Positions 7,255-14,349 of a DNA stretch of 21,313 bases are shown in pieces. Positions within the stretch are counted from its first letter, which is position 1. Every line of letters starts with the position of its first letter. The stretch is from Comamonadaceae bacterium. GTDB lineage: Bacteria; Pseudomonadota; Gammaproteobacteria; Burkholderiales; Burkholderiaceae_C. The position numbers and the translations under genes were made by a program. Where the stretch lies: contig CANBQX010000019.1 in the NCBI GenBank assembly GCA_947371775.1, forward strand, positions 1-21,313, written 5' to 3'. The notes beneath the pieces were generated by a model. The model worked only from the letters and a program-made list of their open reading frames with translations, was not told where the DNA came from and ran no database searches.

Positions 7255-7641
7255 CTACTGCGCATCAAAGGCGGCAGGCAGCCAATGGCAGCCTTCGAGG
7301 GTGACTTCAATCACATCAAAGCGACACGGCGGCAGCGTGCGCACCCTCAGCAGGTAATGCCGGGCCGCCAACACAATGCGCGCTTGTTTGGTCCGCCCCA
7401 CGCTGGCCGCAGCGCCGCCATGGCTGCTGGACTTGCGCCTGCGCACCTCTACAAACACCAGAGTGCCGTCGCGGTCACGAACGATCAGGTCAATTTCGCC
7501 ACCACCGCGTCCGGGCGTTCGATAATTGCGGCATACCAGGCGCAGCCCTTGCTGTTGCAAAAACAGCAGGGCTTCGTCCTCGGCGGCGTCACCGATTTTT
7601 TTGGTGCTGGCCTGTTTGGTGATGTTTGGAAGGAAACCCAT
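7255..7641 (-). CDS. yraN: YraN family (UPF0102) endonuclease-like protein
   Basis: The 128-residue protein starts at ATG 7641 (MGFLPNITKQ). It carries the PD-(D/E)xK nuclease-like core: KIGDAAEDEALLFLQQQG, NYRTPGRGGGEIDLI (acidic ligand at 48-53), TLVFVEVRRRK (63-67 strand) and AAASVGRTKQARI. These match YraN, a family that resembles Holliday-junction resolvases but whose role is unproven. A longer in-frame extension upstream reads into the opposite-strand rsmI gene and is rejected. The start is only 2 bp from the divergent rsmI start, so its promoter must lie inside rsmI. Downstream are the SIS and BON genes, probably one operon. Confidence 0.92.
   Translation of the reverse strand: MGFLPNITKQASTKKIGDAAEDEALLFLQQQGLRLVCRNYRTPGRGGGEIDLIVRDRDGTLVFVEVRRRKSSSHGGAAASVGRTKQARIVLAARHYLLRVRTLPPCRFDVIEVTLEGCHWLPAAFDAQ
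7628..7634 (+). promoter_or_regulatory. Shine-Dalgarno that places the rsmI start at GTG 7644
   Basis: GGAAGGA lies nine bases before GTG at 7644. The other candidate start, TTG at 7626, would put this site inside the coding region and has no ribosome-binding site of its own, so GTG 7644 is chosen. The site lies within the yraN coding region on the other strand. Confidence 0.65.
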
Positions 7642-7643
7642 TG

Positions 7644-8576
7644 GTGAGTGCCTCTTTTTCCTCTGCCCTGGCTGCGGCCCTGGAGGCTGCTGGTTCGCAG
7701 CATTATCCGCAAGGCGCTCTGTATGTGGTGGCCACACCCATCGGTAATTTGGCCGATATCAGCCTGCGCGCTCTGCACGTGCTGGCCTTGGCCGACCGCA
7801 TCGCCTGCGAAGACACACGCCACACCCAGGCGCTGCTGCGGGCCTACGGCATCGACAAAGCAAGCTCCCAACTGCTGGCCGTGCACCAGCACAACGAAGC
7901 GCAAGCGGCCCACACCGTGGTGGAGCTTTTGCACAGCGGACTGCGCGTGGCCTATGTGAGTGACGCGGGCACACCGGGCGTCAGCGACCCGGGTGCCCGC
8001 TTGGTGGCGCAGGTGCGCGTCCAGGGATTGCGGGTCGTGCCATTGCCCGGCGCCAGCAGTGTGACGACCCTGCTCAGTGCGGCCGGGGTGGCACCCGACG
8101 GCGCTGGCAGCAGTGGCTTTGTGTTTGCCGGATTTCTGCCAACCAAGGCCACAGAGCGCGCGCACGCGGTGCAGCTGCTGGCCGCGCAGCCCATGGCAAC
8201 GGTCTTGTTGGAAGCGCCGCACCGCATTGAAGCCATGGCCCTGGCTTTGAACGTGCTGGGTGCTCGCAAGGTGACGCTGGGGCGTGAGCTGACAAAGCAG
8301 TTTGAAGAAATCGCCACCGTGCCCGCCGAGGGTTTGGTCGCTTGGCTGGCGCAAGACGCCAATCGCTTGCGCGGGGAGTTTGTGCTGGTGCTGCACCCCT
8401 TGGAGCAGGAGGCAGAGACGGTTCAGGACGACCGTGTGCTCAAACTCTTATTGGCGCAACTGCCCCTCAAGACCGCCGTCAAGCTCGCCGCAGACATCAG
8501 CGGTGAGCCGCGCAATGACTTGTACCAGCGGGCGCTGGCACTCAAAGCGACGCCTGACGGCGAAGCCGCTGACTAG
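7644..8576 (+). CDS. rsmI: 16S rRNA (cytidine1402-2'-O)-methyltransferase
   Basis: The 310-residue protein methylates the ribose of C1402 in 16S rRNA using SAM, fine-tuning the decoding centre. Tetrapyrrole-methylase-fold motifs are visible: ALYVVATPIGNLADISLRAL (TPIGNL at 31-36), ACEDTRHTQALL (EDTRHT at 56-61), SDAGTPGVSDPGARLV (106 on), RVVPLPGASSVTTLLSAAG (from about 130) and GFLPTKATER. The C-terminal domain (RGEFVLVL, then KTAVKLAADISGEPRNDLYQRAL) is the usual RsmI tail. The GTG start is supported by GGAAGGA. The stop codon overlaps that of the convergent purB gene in CTAG (8573-8576). Confidence 0.97.
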   Translation: MSASFSSALAAALEAAGSQHYPQGALYVVATPIGNLADISLRALHVLALADRIACEDTRHTQALLRAYGIDKASSQLLAVHQHNEAQAAHTVVELLHSGLRVAYVSDAGTPGVSDPGARLVAQVRVQGLRVVPLPGASSVTTLLSAAGVAPDGAGSSGFVFAGFLPTKATERAHAVQLLAAQPMATVLLEAPHRIEAMALALNVLGARKVTLGRELTKQFEEIATVPAEGLVAWLAQDANRLRGEFVLVLHPLEQEAETVQDDRVLKLLLAQLPLKTAVKLAADISGEPRNDLYQRALALKATPDGEAAD

Positions 8577-9952
8577 ACCCGGCGGGCCAGCTCTGCGGCC
8601 TTGCCGGTGTAGCTTGCGGGCGTCATGGCCAAGAGGCGCTGCTTTTCTTCTTCTGGAATCGCAAGCGCTGCAATAAAGCCCTGCATCAACTCGCGCGTCA
8701 TGGCTTCGCCACGCGTGAACTTTTTGAGCTGCTCATAGGGTTGGGGCAGTCCAAAGCGGCGCATCACTGTTTGAATCGGCTCGGCCAGCACTTCCCAGGA
8801 AGCGTCCAGGTCTTTGGCAATAGCCGCTTCGTTGAGTTCGAGTTTGCCCAAGCCGGTTTGCAAAGACTGGTAGGCCAGCACTGCATAGCCCAATGCCACG
8901 CCCATGTTGCGCAACACGGTGGAGTCGGTGAGGTCGCGCTGCCAGCGGCTGATGGGCAGCTTTTCGCTCAAGTGACGCAGCAGCGCGTTGGCCAGACCGA
9001 GGTTGCCCTCGGCGTTTTCAAAATCAATCGGGTTCACCTTGTGCGGCATGGTGCTGGAGCCCACTTCGCCATCGCGCAGCTTTTGCTTGAAGTAGCCCAA
9101 AGACACATAGCCCCACACGTCGCGCGACCAGTCGATCAGGATGGTGTTGGTGCGGGCCACTGCGTCAAACAGTTCTGCCATGTAATCGTGCGGCTCGATC
9201 TGGATGCTGTAGGGCTGAAAGTGAAGACCCAGGCCCAAGGGCTCTGGCGTCTCAATCACTTTTCGGCTGAATGCTTCCCAGTCGAAATCTGGCCAGGCCG
9301 AGAGGTGTGCGTTGTAGTTGCCCACCGCGCCGTTCATCTTGCCCAAAATTTTGACGCTGGCAATGCGTTCGCACGCTGCCTGCAAGCGCACCACCACATT
9401 CGCAATTTCTTTGCCCACTGTCGTGGGGCTGGCGGTTTGGCCATGGGTGCGGCTGAGCATGGGCACGTCGGCAAAGGCATGCGCCATGTCACGCAGTTTG
9501 AGCACCAGGCGGTCTAACTGCGGCAACACCACGAGGTCACGCGCTGCGCGCAATTGCAGCGCATGGCTGGTGTTGTTGATGTCTTCGCTGGTGCAGGCAA
9601 AGTGAACGAATTCACTGGCCTTTTGCAGTTCGGGGCGCGCTTCAAATTTGGACTTCAACCAGTACTCGACGGCCTTGACGTCATGGTTGGTGGTTTTCTC
9701 AATGGCCTTGATGGCTTCGCCATCGGCCACCGAAAAGTTTTTAGCCAGTGACAAGAGGTAGGTGCGCGCGCCGGGACTCAAAGGTTTGAACTCTTCAAAA
9801 CCTGCGTCGCTGAGCGCGATAAACCAGGCCACTTCCACTTGCACACGCCGGTGCATATAGCCCAGCTCGCTCATCAAGGGGCTCAGAGTGGACAGCTTGC
9901 TGGCATAACGCCCATCCAAAGGGGAAATCGCAGAAATAGGTGATGAATTCAT
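8573..9952 (-). CDS. purB: Adenylosuccinate lyase
   Basis: The 459-residue enzyme acts twice in purine synthesis, releasing fumarate from SAICAR and from adenylosuccinate. It matches the E. coli-type PurB: SAISPLDGRYASKLSTLSP at the N-terminus, TSEDINNTSHALQL (121 on), SRTHGQTASPTTVGKE with catalytic His170, and the fumarase-superfamily signature GSSTMPHKVNPIDFEN (about 298-313) on the mobile loop with the catalytic serine. The start at 9952 (MNSSPISAISPL) is chosen because it matches the family N-terminus; the reading frame extends 19 codons upstream but this would run into the divergent promoter region. It shares CTAG with rsmI at the stop, so the two genes converge with no spacer. Confidence 0.98.
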   Translation of the reverse strand: MNSSPISAISPLDGRYASKLSTLSPLMSELGYMHRRVQVEVAWFIALSDAGFEEFKPLSPGARTYLLSLAKNFSVADGEAIKAIEKTTNHDVKAVEYWLKSKFEARPELQKASEFVHFACTSEDINNTSHALQLRAARDLVVLPQLDRLVLKLRDMAHAFADVPMLSRTHGQTASPTTVGKEIANVVVRLQAACERIASVKILGKMNGAVGNYNAHLSAWPDFDWEAFSRKVIETPEPLGLGLHFQPYSIQIEPHDYMAELFDAVARTNTILIDWSRDVWGYVSLGYFKQKLRDGEVGSSTMPHKVNPIDFENAEGNLGLANALLRHLSEKLPISRWQRDLTDSTVLRNMGVALGYAVLAYQSLQTGLGKLELNEAAIAKDLDASWEVLAEPIQTVMRRFGLPQPYEQLKKFTRGEAMTRELMQGFIAALAIPEEEKQRLLAMTPASYTGKAAELARRV

Positions 9953-10015
9953 GGTGAGATTGTAGGCACGTGTGTCTGTATAGAATGCAGCGATGACAGC
10001 CGCAAACACAAAAGC
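9953..10015. promoter_or_regulatory. Divergent purB / GST promoter region
   Basis: The 63-bp gap holds a plus-strand -10-like TATAGAAT (9979-9986). A weak TTGTAG at 9960-9965 lies 13-15 bp upstream, which is a short spacer. The GST gene has no clear Shine-Dalgarno. I see no PurR-like palindrome that I could defend. Confidence 0.35.
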
Positions 10016-10633
10016 ATGAAACTGATTGGTTCAAACTCCAGCCCCTACGTACGCAAAGTGCGGGTGGTGATGGCTGAGAAAAAGCTGGATTACGATTTCA
10101 TCACCGAAGACGTGTGGGCCGCTGACACCACGATCTCGCAATCCAACCCCTTAGGCAAGGTCCCTTGTCTGGTGATGGAGGGCGGTGAGGCGCTGTTTGA
10201 TTCCCGAGTGATCGTCGAGTATCTGGACACGCTCTCGCCCGTGGGCAAATTGATTCCTGCCAGTGGCCGTGAACGCGCCGAGGTCAAGACCTGGGAAGCG
10301 CTGGCCGATGGCTTGATGGACGCGGCCATTCTTGCGCGCTTGGAAGCCGTGTGGCCAGGCCGCGCAGCAGGCGAACGCAGCCAAGCCTGGATAGCCCGGC
10401 AAATGGGCAAGATCGACGAGGTGCTGGTGGCCATGGCCAAGGCGCTGGGCGACAAGGCATTTTGCTCGGGCATTCACCTGTCTTTGTCCGACATCGCCGC
10501 GGGTTGCGCCCTGGGCTATTTGGACTTCCGCTTTCCGGCAGTGCAATGGCGCACCGCGCACCCCAACCTGGCCAAGCTGCAAGACAAATTGGCGCAGCGC
10601 CAGAGCTTCATCGACACTTTTCCGGTCGCATAA
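10016..10633 (+). CDS. Glutathione S-transferase family protein (YibF-like)
   Basis: The 205-residue protein has an N-terminal thioredoxin-like GST domain: MKLIGSNSSPYVRKVRVVMAE with the likely catalytic Ser near position 9, NPLGKVPCLV with the cis-proline, and FDSRVIVEYLD for the glutathione gamma-glutamyl contact. The C-terminal helical domain has ALADGLMDAA and LSLSDIAAGCALGYLDFRFP. The SPYVRK start and the GYLDFR motif resemble the YibF-like GSTs. The substrate is unknown; a general detoxification or redox role is likely. It is divergent from purB and converges with the NTF2-like gene across a 22-bp gap. Confidence 0.92.
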   Translation: MKLIGSNSSPYVRKVRVVMAEKKLDYDFITEDVWAADTTISQSNPLGKVPCLVMEGGEALFDSRVIVEYLDTLSPVGKLIPASGRERAEVKTWEALADGLMDAAILARLEAVWPGRAAGERSQAWIARQMGKIDEVLVAMAKALGDKAFCSGIHLSLSDIAAGCALGYLDFRFPAVQWRTAHPNLAKLQDKLAQRQSFIDTFPVA

Positions 10634-10639
10634 AGGCTG

Positions 10640-10654
10640 CCGCGTACAGCGCGG
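10640..10654. terminator. Small hairpin between convergent GST and NTF2-like genes
   Basis: CCGCG (10640-10644) pairs with CGCGG (10650-10654) around TACAG, followed on the plus strand by TTTAGC. The stem is only 5 bp and the T run is short. Its position in the 22-bp gap between two convergent stops is the main reason to call it; it would end both the GST transcript and the eight-gene operon. Confidence 0.35.
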
Positions 10655-10655
10655 T

Positions 10656-11105
10656 TTAGCTATTCGCGCGGCGTTTGAGCCAGCGCATCAAACTGCCCAC
10701 CACGGGCAGTTTTTCATAGAGCTCCTCAGCCGCGTCCCAGTAATCGCGGTGCAACACCACCCGCCCTTGCGCGTCGAACACCAGCTGCGACGCGCCCAAA
10801 ATCACCTGTTCCTGGTGCTTGTGAAAACCGCGAAATTCGAACCGGAACTCCCAAGTCACAAAGCACTGCATGCCCTGGCAAACACGCTCGGTGATGACAA
10901 AACGCGGCTCCACCAAACTCACAAACATGTGGGCAAAAATGCGGGTGATTTCTGCCAGGCCGGTGACGTCGTTGAAGGGGTCTTTGAAGCGCGCTTGCGG
11001 CGCGTAGTAGCGATCCAGTTGCGACAGACTTTGCGGTGACAGGTTTTCGAAATAGGCCAATACCTCGTCGATGGTCTTAGAGGGTGTGTCGATAGAAGTG
11101 TTCAT
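10656..11105 (-). CDS. NTF2-like (SnoaL-type) family protein, last gene of the lipid operon
   Basis: The 149-residue protein has the NTF2-like cone fold by sequence. Its helix VLAYFENLSPQSLSQLDRYY leads into ARFKDPFNDVTG, then the beta-sheet stretches FVTWEFRFEFRG, QVILGASQLVF and GRVVLHRDYWDAAEELYEKL, and it ends in basic residues (RWLKRR). The polypeptide could bind a small hydrophobic ligand or act as an isomerase-like enzyme; no catalytic set is certain. The start at 11105 overlaps the SDR stop by 4 bp (ATGA), so the two are probably translationally coupled. A longer reading frame to 11171 lies inside the SDR gene and is rejected. Proteins like this are commonly found beside SDR, DUF3833 and Cfa-type genes. 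Confidence 0.85.
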   Translation of the reverse strand: MNTSIDTPSKTIDEVLAYFENLSPQSLSQLDRYYAPQARFKDPFNDVTGLAEITRIFAHMFVSLVEPRFVITERVCQGMQCFVTWEFRFEFRGFHKHQEQVILGASQLVFDAQGRVVLHRDYWDAAEELYEKLPVVGSLMRWLKRRANS

Positions 11106-11881
11106 AGAACGGCCTTTCGGACCAGGAAAAAGTACCAGCGATTGGGCACGATGCGCAGTGCCTTCATCCACCAGGTAAAGCGTTTGGGAAAGTGAATTTC
11201 AAATCGGCCCTGCGCCCAACCCTGAACAATGGCCTGTGCCGCTTGTGCCGGCGTGATCAAGCCCGGCATGGCAAAGCGGTTGCCCGCTGTCAGCGGCGTT
11301 TCCACAAAGCCGGGGTTGATCACTGAAACGCCAATGCCATTGGGCTTGAGGTCCAGGTACAGGGTCTCTGCCAGGTTGGTCAGTGCAGCTTTGGTCGGGC
11401 CATAGGCCAGGCTGTTGGGCAGTCCCCGGTAGCCTGCCACGCTGCTGACCAGAGCCACATGGCCGCTGCCCCGTGCGCGCAGTGCAGGCAGCAGCGCTTC
11501 AAGCACATAGAGTGCACCTTCAAAGTTCACCTGCACATGGCGCAGCATGTCGTCCACATCCATGGCACTGGCGCGCATCGCTTGGTAATGCCCGGCGCAA
11601 TACAAAACGCAGTCCGGCAGTGCGCGCGCACGAATGTCGTGCGCACAGGCATGGACCGCCGCCCGGTCGGTGCAGTCCAGTGCCAGCGCCGTGCTTCCGG
11701 GGTGCGCTTGAACAAACGCGTCCAGCGCCTCTGTCGAGCGCGCCGACACGGTGACATGGGCACCTTGCGCATGCAGTGCGGATGCCGTTGCGCGCCCGAT
11801 GCCGCTGCTCGCACCAAGGATCCAGACCGATTTGCCACGCCAGTCGGTCTGTGGCGGATTGAGAGGAGTGAGCCAGGCCAT
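11102..11881 (-). CDS. Short-chain dehydrogenase/reductase (SDR)
   Basis: The 259-residue protein is a classical SDR. The cofactor motif is GASSGIG (23-29), the DCTD motif at 69-72 matches the D-adenine contact, YCAG (94-97) replaces the usual NNAG, and the catalytic set is Ser146/147 in LVSSVAGYRG, Tyr160 and Lys164 in YGPTK. INPGFVETPLT follows. The C-terminus (RFTWWMKALRIVPNRWYFFLVRK) is aromatic and basic and could sit on the membrane, fitting a lipid-like substrate. It starts 3 bp after the DUF3833 stop and overlaps the NTF2-like gene. The substrate is unknown; in this operon a fatty acyl or aldehyde derivative is a reasonable guess. Confidence 0.93.
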   Translation of the reverse strand: MAWLTPLNPPQTDWRGKSVWILGASSGIGRATASALHAQGAHVTVSARSTEALDAFVQAHPGSTALALDCTDRAAVHACAHDIRARALPDCVLYCAGHYQAMRASAMDVDDMLRHVQVNFEGALYVLEALLPALRARGSGHVALVSSVAGYRGLPNSLAYGPTKAALTNLAETLYLDLKPNGIGVSVINPGFVETPLTAGNRFAMPGLITPAQAAQAIVQGWAQGRFEIHFPKRFTWWMKALRIVPNRWYFFLVRKAVL

Positions 11882-11884
11882 GGT

Positions 11885-12433
11885 TTAACGCTTGTAAAAG
11901 CTCAAGGTGACTTCACCCAGGTACACGCCAAATTTGCGCATGCTGGCTTTGTTGAGCATGACCCGGTCGTTGACCAGGTACATCCAGTCGTCAAACTGCA
12001 CTTCGTACACGGTGCCATCCACCGGCAGCGCCAAGGTGTAGTTCCAGTGAAACGCATTGCCTTGCGTTTGCCCTTGCGCTTGGCCGACCACGTCGTCGGC
12101 CTGGCCTGTGTAGCGGCCACCGCCCAAAGCGCGCAGACGCCAAACGCGCTTTTGCGTGCTGCCGTCGGAGTAGACGAAGTCTTCGTCGAGCACACCCTGG
12201 CCGTCCTTCCAGCTGCAATTCATGACCACGCTAAAGCGCTTCACCACCGTGCCCGAGCGGTCGGTGAAGACGCCATAAGCATCCAGCGTGCCGTTGAAAT
12301 ACTGCTGCAGATCCAGCACCGGTTTTTCGGCACTGTAGCTATCAATATTTTGACTCGCGCAGCCGCTCAGGCTGCCCAGCGTGGCAGCACCCAGTGCGCT
12401 GGCCGCACCGCCAAGGAGAAAACGTCGTTTCAT
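11885..12433 (-). CDS. DUF3833 family lipoprotein
   Basis: The 182-residue protein starts MKRRFLLGGAASALG, a basic, hydrophobic signal segment ending in lipobox LSGC (Cys25), so it should be an envelope lipoprotein. The mature part (LDLQQYFNGTLDAYGVFTDR, FSVVMNCSWKDGQGVLDEDF, YSDGSTQKRVWRLR, NYTLALPVDGTVYEVQFDDW, MYLVNDRVMLNKASMRKFG, EVTLSFYKR) fits the lipocalin-like beta pattern of DUF3833. The function is unknown; a calycin-type barrel would suit carrying a lipid. The start overlaps the MFS stop by 4 bp (ATGA at 12430-12433); the longer frame to 12631 lies inside the MFS gene and is rejected. Confidence 0.88.
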   Translation of the reverse strand: MKRRFLLGGAASALGAATLGSLSGCASQNIDSYSAEKPVLDLQQYFNGTLDAYGVFTDRSGTVVKRFSVVMNCSWKDGQGVLDEDFVYSDGSTQKRVWRLRALGGGRYTGQADDVVGQAQGQTQGNAFHWNYTLALPVDGTVYEVQFDDWMYLVNDRVMLNKASMRKFGVYLGEVTLSFYKR

Positions 12434-13728
12434 GGTGACTTTCGAAGGAGTAAAAAATACAGCAGGCCTGCCGCGACCAATTTGAGCGCGCAGGGCACCA
12501 GGCAGTAGGCCCAGGTCAGGGCCTGCAGCCCTTGCGCACTGCGGCTGCCCGGTGCGTAGCCAAACGCCGACAGCAGTGGCAAGGCCAAGCCCGCAGCCAG
12601 CGCCAGGTTGAGTTTGGTGGCCAGGTTCCACCAGCCAATAAAGCGTCCACTGGCCGTGTCATGGCGCTGGGCAATCACACCGGCCAGCAAGGCGCCCGGC
12701 AAAGCCAGGTCGGCGGCCATGGCCATGCCGGAGAGCACGCAGACCGCTAAAAATGCAGTGGTCTCCCCGGTGCTCAATTGCGCGGCAAACGCAAACACCG
12801 CGACCGACAAGACCATGCCAGCCAACCACGCCCGCTCCAGCCCCCAGCGTTTAACGATGCGAAGCCAGGGTGCCAAAGCCAGTGCCGCCGCCAGAAAGTA
12901 GCTGCCCAAAAACCAGGCCTCCTTGGCAGGAGGCGCTTGCAGGCGGTCCTGCACAAAAAACAAGATCAGTGTGGCGGGCAAGGCGGTGGCAATGCCGTTG
13001 ACCATGAACACAGACAGCAGCGCGCGAAATGCGGGCACGCTCCATGGCGCAAGCACGCTATCCGCAGGCCCCGGGGTGTTGCCATCGGCCATCCGCGCCG
13101 GTTGAGGAGCGCGAGTCCAGGCCCACCACGCCAGCACCAGTGCCAGGCCCAGCAAGGCCGTGGTTGCTTGCATGCCAAAGGCTGCGGGGCTGAGCGAGGC
13201 CAGCACCACACCGGCCAGGCCAAAGCCTTCCCGAAAGGCCACCACACGGCTGCGCCCAAGGGCATCGCCACCCAGCAGGGCGCCCCAGGACTGGTGCAGG
13301 ATGGTCAAGGCACTGAAGGCCAGGTAGCACAGCACCAGGCAGGCGCCCGCCCAGGCCCACAGAAAAGGCAGTTCGGTGATGGGCGGAAAAAACAGGGCGA
13401 AGAAGCTCAGCCCCAAGAGCAAAGCGGCCGCCGCTCCCAGTGCAAGCACATGGGTGGGAGAACGCGCAAACAAAGCGTCTGCCCAGCGTCCCAGCAAGGG
13501 GTCGGTCATGGCGTCCAGCAGCCGCGCGCTCAACAGCAGCAGCCCCAGCCCCGCCAGTGGTACATCAAAGTGCAGTGCGTAGTAGTTGGGCAAGAGCACG
13601 TACAAGGGCAGTGCCACAAAGGCCAGTGGCAGGCCCAGCAGACCGTAACGCAGACCCTGGCTCCAGTCCAAAGACAGGGGTGCGCCCGGGCTGTGGCCGA
13701 CGGTGGCGTCGCTGTGCATGGTGCTCAT
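12430..13728 (-). CDS. MFS transporter, GPH (MelB-like) family
   Basis: The 432-residue, very hydrophobic protein should have about 12 membrane helices. The loop motif RLLDAMTDPLLGRWAD (about 69-84) is the hallmark of the glycoside-pentoside-hexuronide:cation symporter (MFS_2) group; WGLERAWLAGMVLS and the ADLALPGALLAGVI/RFIGWWNLATKLNLA region are also typical. The substrate cannot be read from sequence. In this operon it is unlikely to be a sugar carrier; a lipid-related cargo or flippase-like role is possible (inference). Start: ATG at 13728 (MSTMHSDATVG) is taken; ATG at 13719 is an alternative. The long upstream frame to 13860 overlaps the preceding gene and is rejected. It lies 10 bp after the chalcone-isomerase-like gene. 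Confidence 0.92.
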   Translation of the reverse strand: MSTMHSDATVGHSPGAPLSLDWSQGLRYGLLGLPLAFVALPLYVLLPNYYALHFDVPLAGLGLLLLSARLLDAMTDPLLGRWADALFARSPTHVLALGAAAALLLGLSFFALFFPPITELPFLWAWAGACLVLCYLAFSALTILHQSWGALLGGDALGRSRVVAFREGFGLAGVVLASLSPAAFGMQATTALLGLALVLAWWAWTRAPQPARMADGNTPGPADSVLAPWSVPAFRALLSVFMVNGIATALPATLILFFVQDRLQAPPAKEAWFLGSYFLAAALALAPWLRIVKRWGLERAWLAGMVLSVAVFAFAAQLSTGETTAFLAVCVLSGMAMAADLALPGALLAGVIAQRHDTASGRFIGWWNLATKLNLALAAGLALPLLSAFGYAPGSRSAQGLQALTWAYCLVPCALKLVAAGLLYFLLLRKSP

Positions 13729-13738
13729 GGGACGCGGT

Positions 13739-14344
13739 TCAGCGGATGGACAGCGTGCTGTCTGCGAGCAAGGCGCTGCGCAGGCGCGGCTCGCTGGTGG
13801 ATGGGCCGAGCCAGATGCCAAAAAACGCCCCGGCAAATGCGGCGTCATCCACACTGGCACGCAGCATGCCGTTGAAGTAGAAGCGTGCGCCTAGGCCGGG
13901 GTAATGCACCCCCGTGATGCGGTCACCCGCTTGCACGTCCACGAAGGCCGATTGCATGGCGGTGGTCCAGCTGGCCTCTTTACCGGCCTCCAGCGTTCCC
14001 ATGCGGCGCATCTCCTGCAAAGAACTGTCGACCAGTGAGGCGGCAGACAGCGTGCGCAAGTAACGCAGCTCCAAGGCAAAGGCATGCTGCACATACTGCG
14101 CGCTGCGAAAGCCGGCCTGCGTCCAGAGCGTGGCGTCAAACACATCCCACAGCAGGTAGCGCATGCGCCCCGTGCCCTGCACCTGGCCCTGTGGCAAGGC
14201 CTGGGCGACTTCACGGGGAACGTCGCCCGCTTGCGTTTGGGCTTGGGCCTGGGCCTGCACGCTGAAGGCTTGCGCCATAGCCGTCAGCACGGCCATGCGC
14301 AGCAGCGCGCGGCGGGGGTGCAGCGGGGGGCGATGTGCGGCCAT
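13739..14344 (-). CDS. Exported chalcone-isomerase-like protein
   Basis: The 201-residue protein has an N-terminal basic stretch and hydrophobic core (RRALLRMAVLTAMAQAFSVQAQA) consistent with Sec export, followed by a short AQ-repeat. The mature domain shows the bacterial chalcone-isomerase-like pattern: GTGRMRYLLWDVFDATLW, YVQHAFALELRYLRTLSAASL, GDRITGVHYPGLGARFYFNG and FFGIWLGPSTSEPRLRSALL at the C-terminus. Bacterial members are not flavonoid enzymes. The same fold includes plant fatty-acid-binding proteins, so a periplasmic fatty-acid-binding role fits its place between a Cfa-type methyltransferase and a transporter (inference). It lies 5 bp after the cfa stop. An internal ATG at 14296 is an alternative start that would still leave a signal segment. 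Confidence 0.86.
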   Translation of the reverse strand: MAAHRPPLHPRRALLRMAVLTAMAQAFSVQAQAQAQTQAGDVPREVAQALPQGQVQGTGRMRYLLWDVFDATLWTQAGFRSAQYVQHAFALELRYLRTLSAASLVDSSLQEMRRMGTLEAGKEASWTTAMQSAFVDVQAGDRITGVHYPGLGARFYFNGMLRASVDDAAFAGAFFGIWLGPSTSEPRLRSALLADSTLSIR

Positions 14345-14349
14345 AGGCC

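Noticed and set aside
7485..8396. 303-codon minus-strand frame across rsmI
   Set aside because: RsmI motifs are unambiguous on the plus strand; the minus frame lacks any family signal.
11459..12508. 349-codon plus-strand frame antisense to the SDR and DUF3833 genes
   Set aside because: No domain is recognisable and the composition is that of a shadow frame; the minus-strand genes are secure.
12778..13875. 365-codon plus-strand frame antisense to the MFS gene
   Set aside because: Low-complexity Gln/Arg/His/Gly composition typical of a reversed hydrophobic membrane-protein gene.
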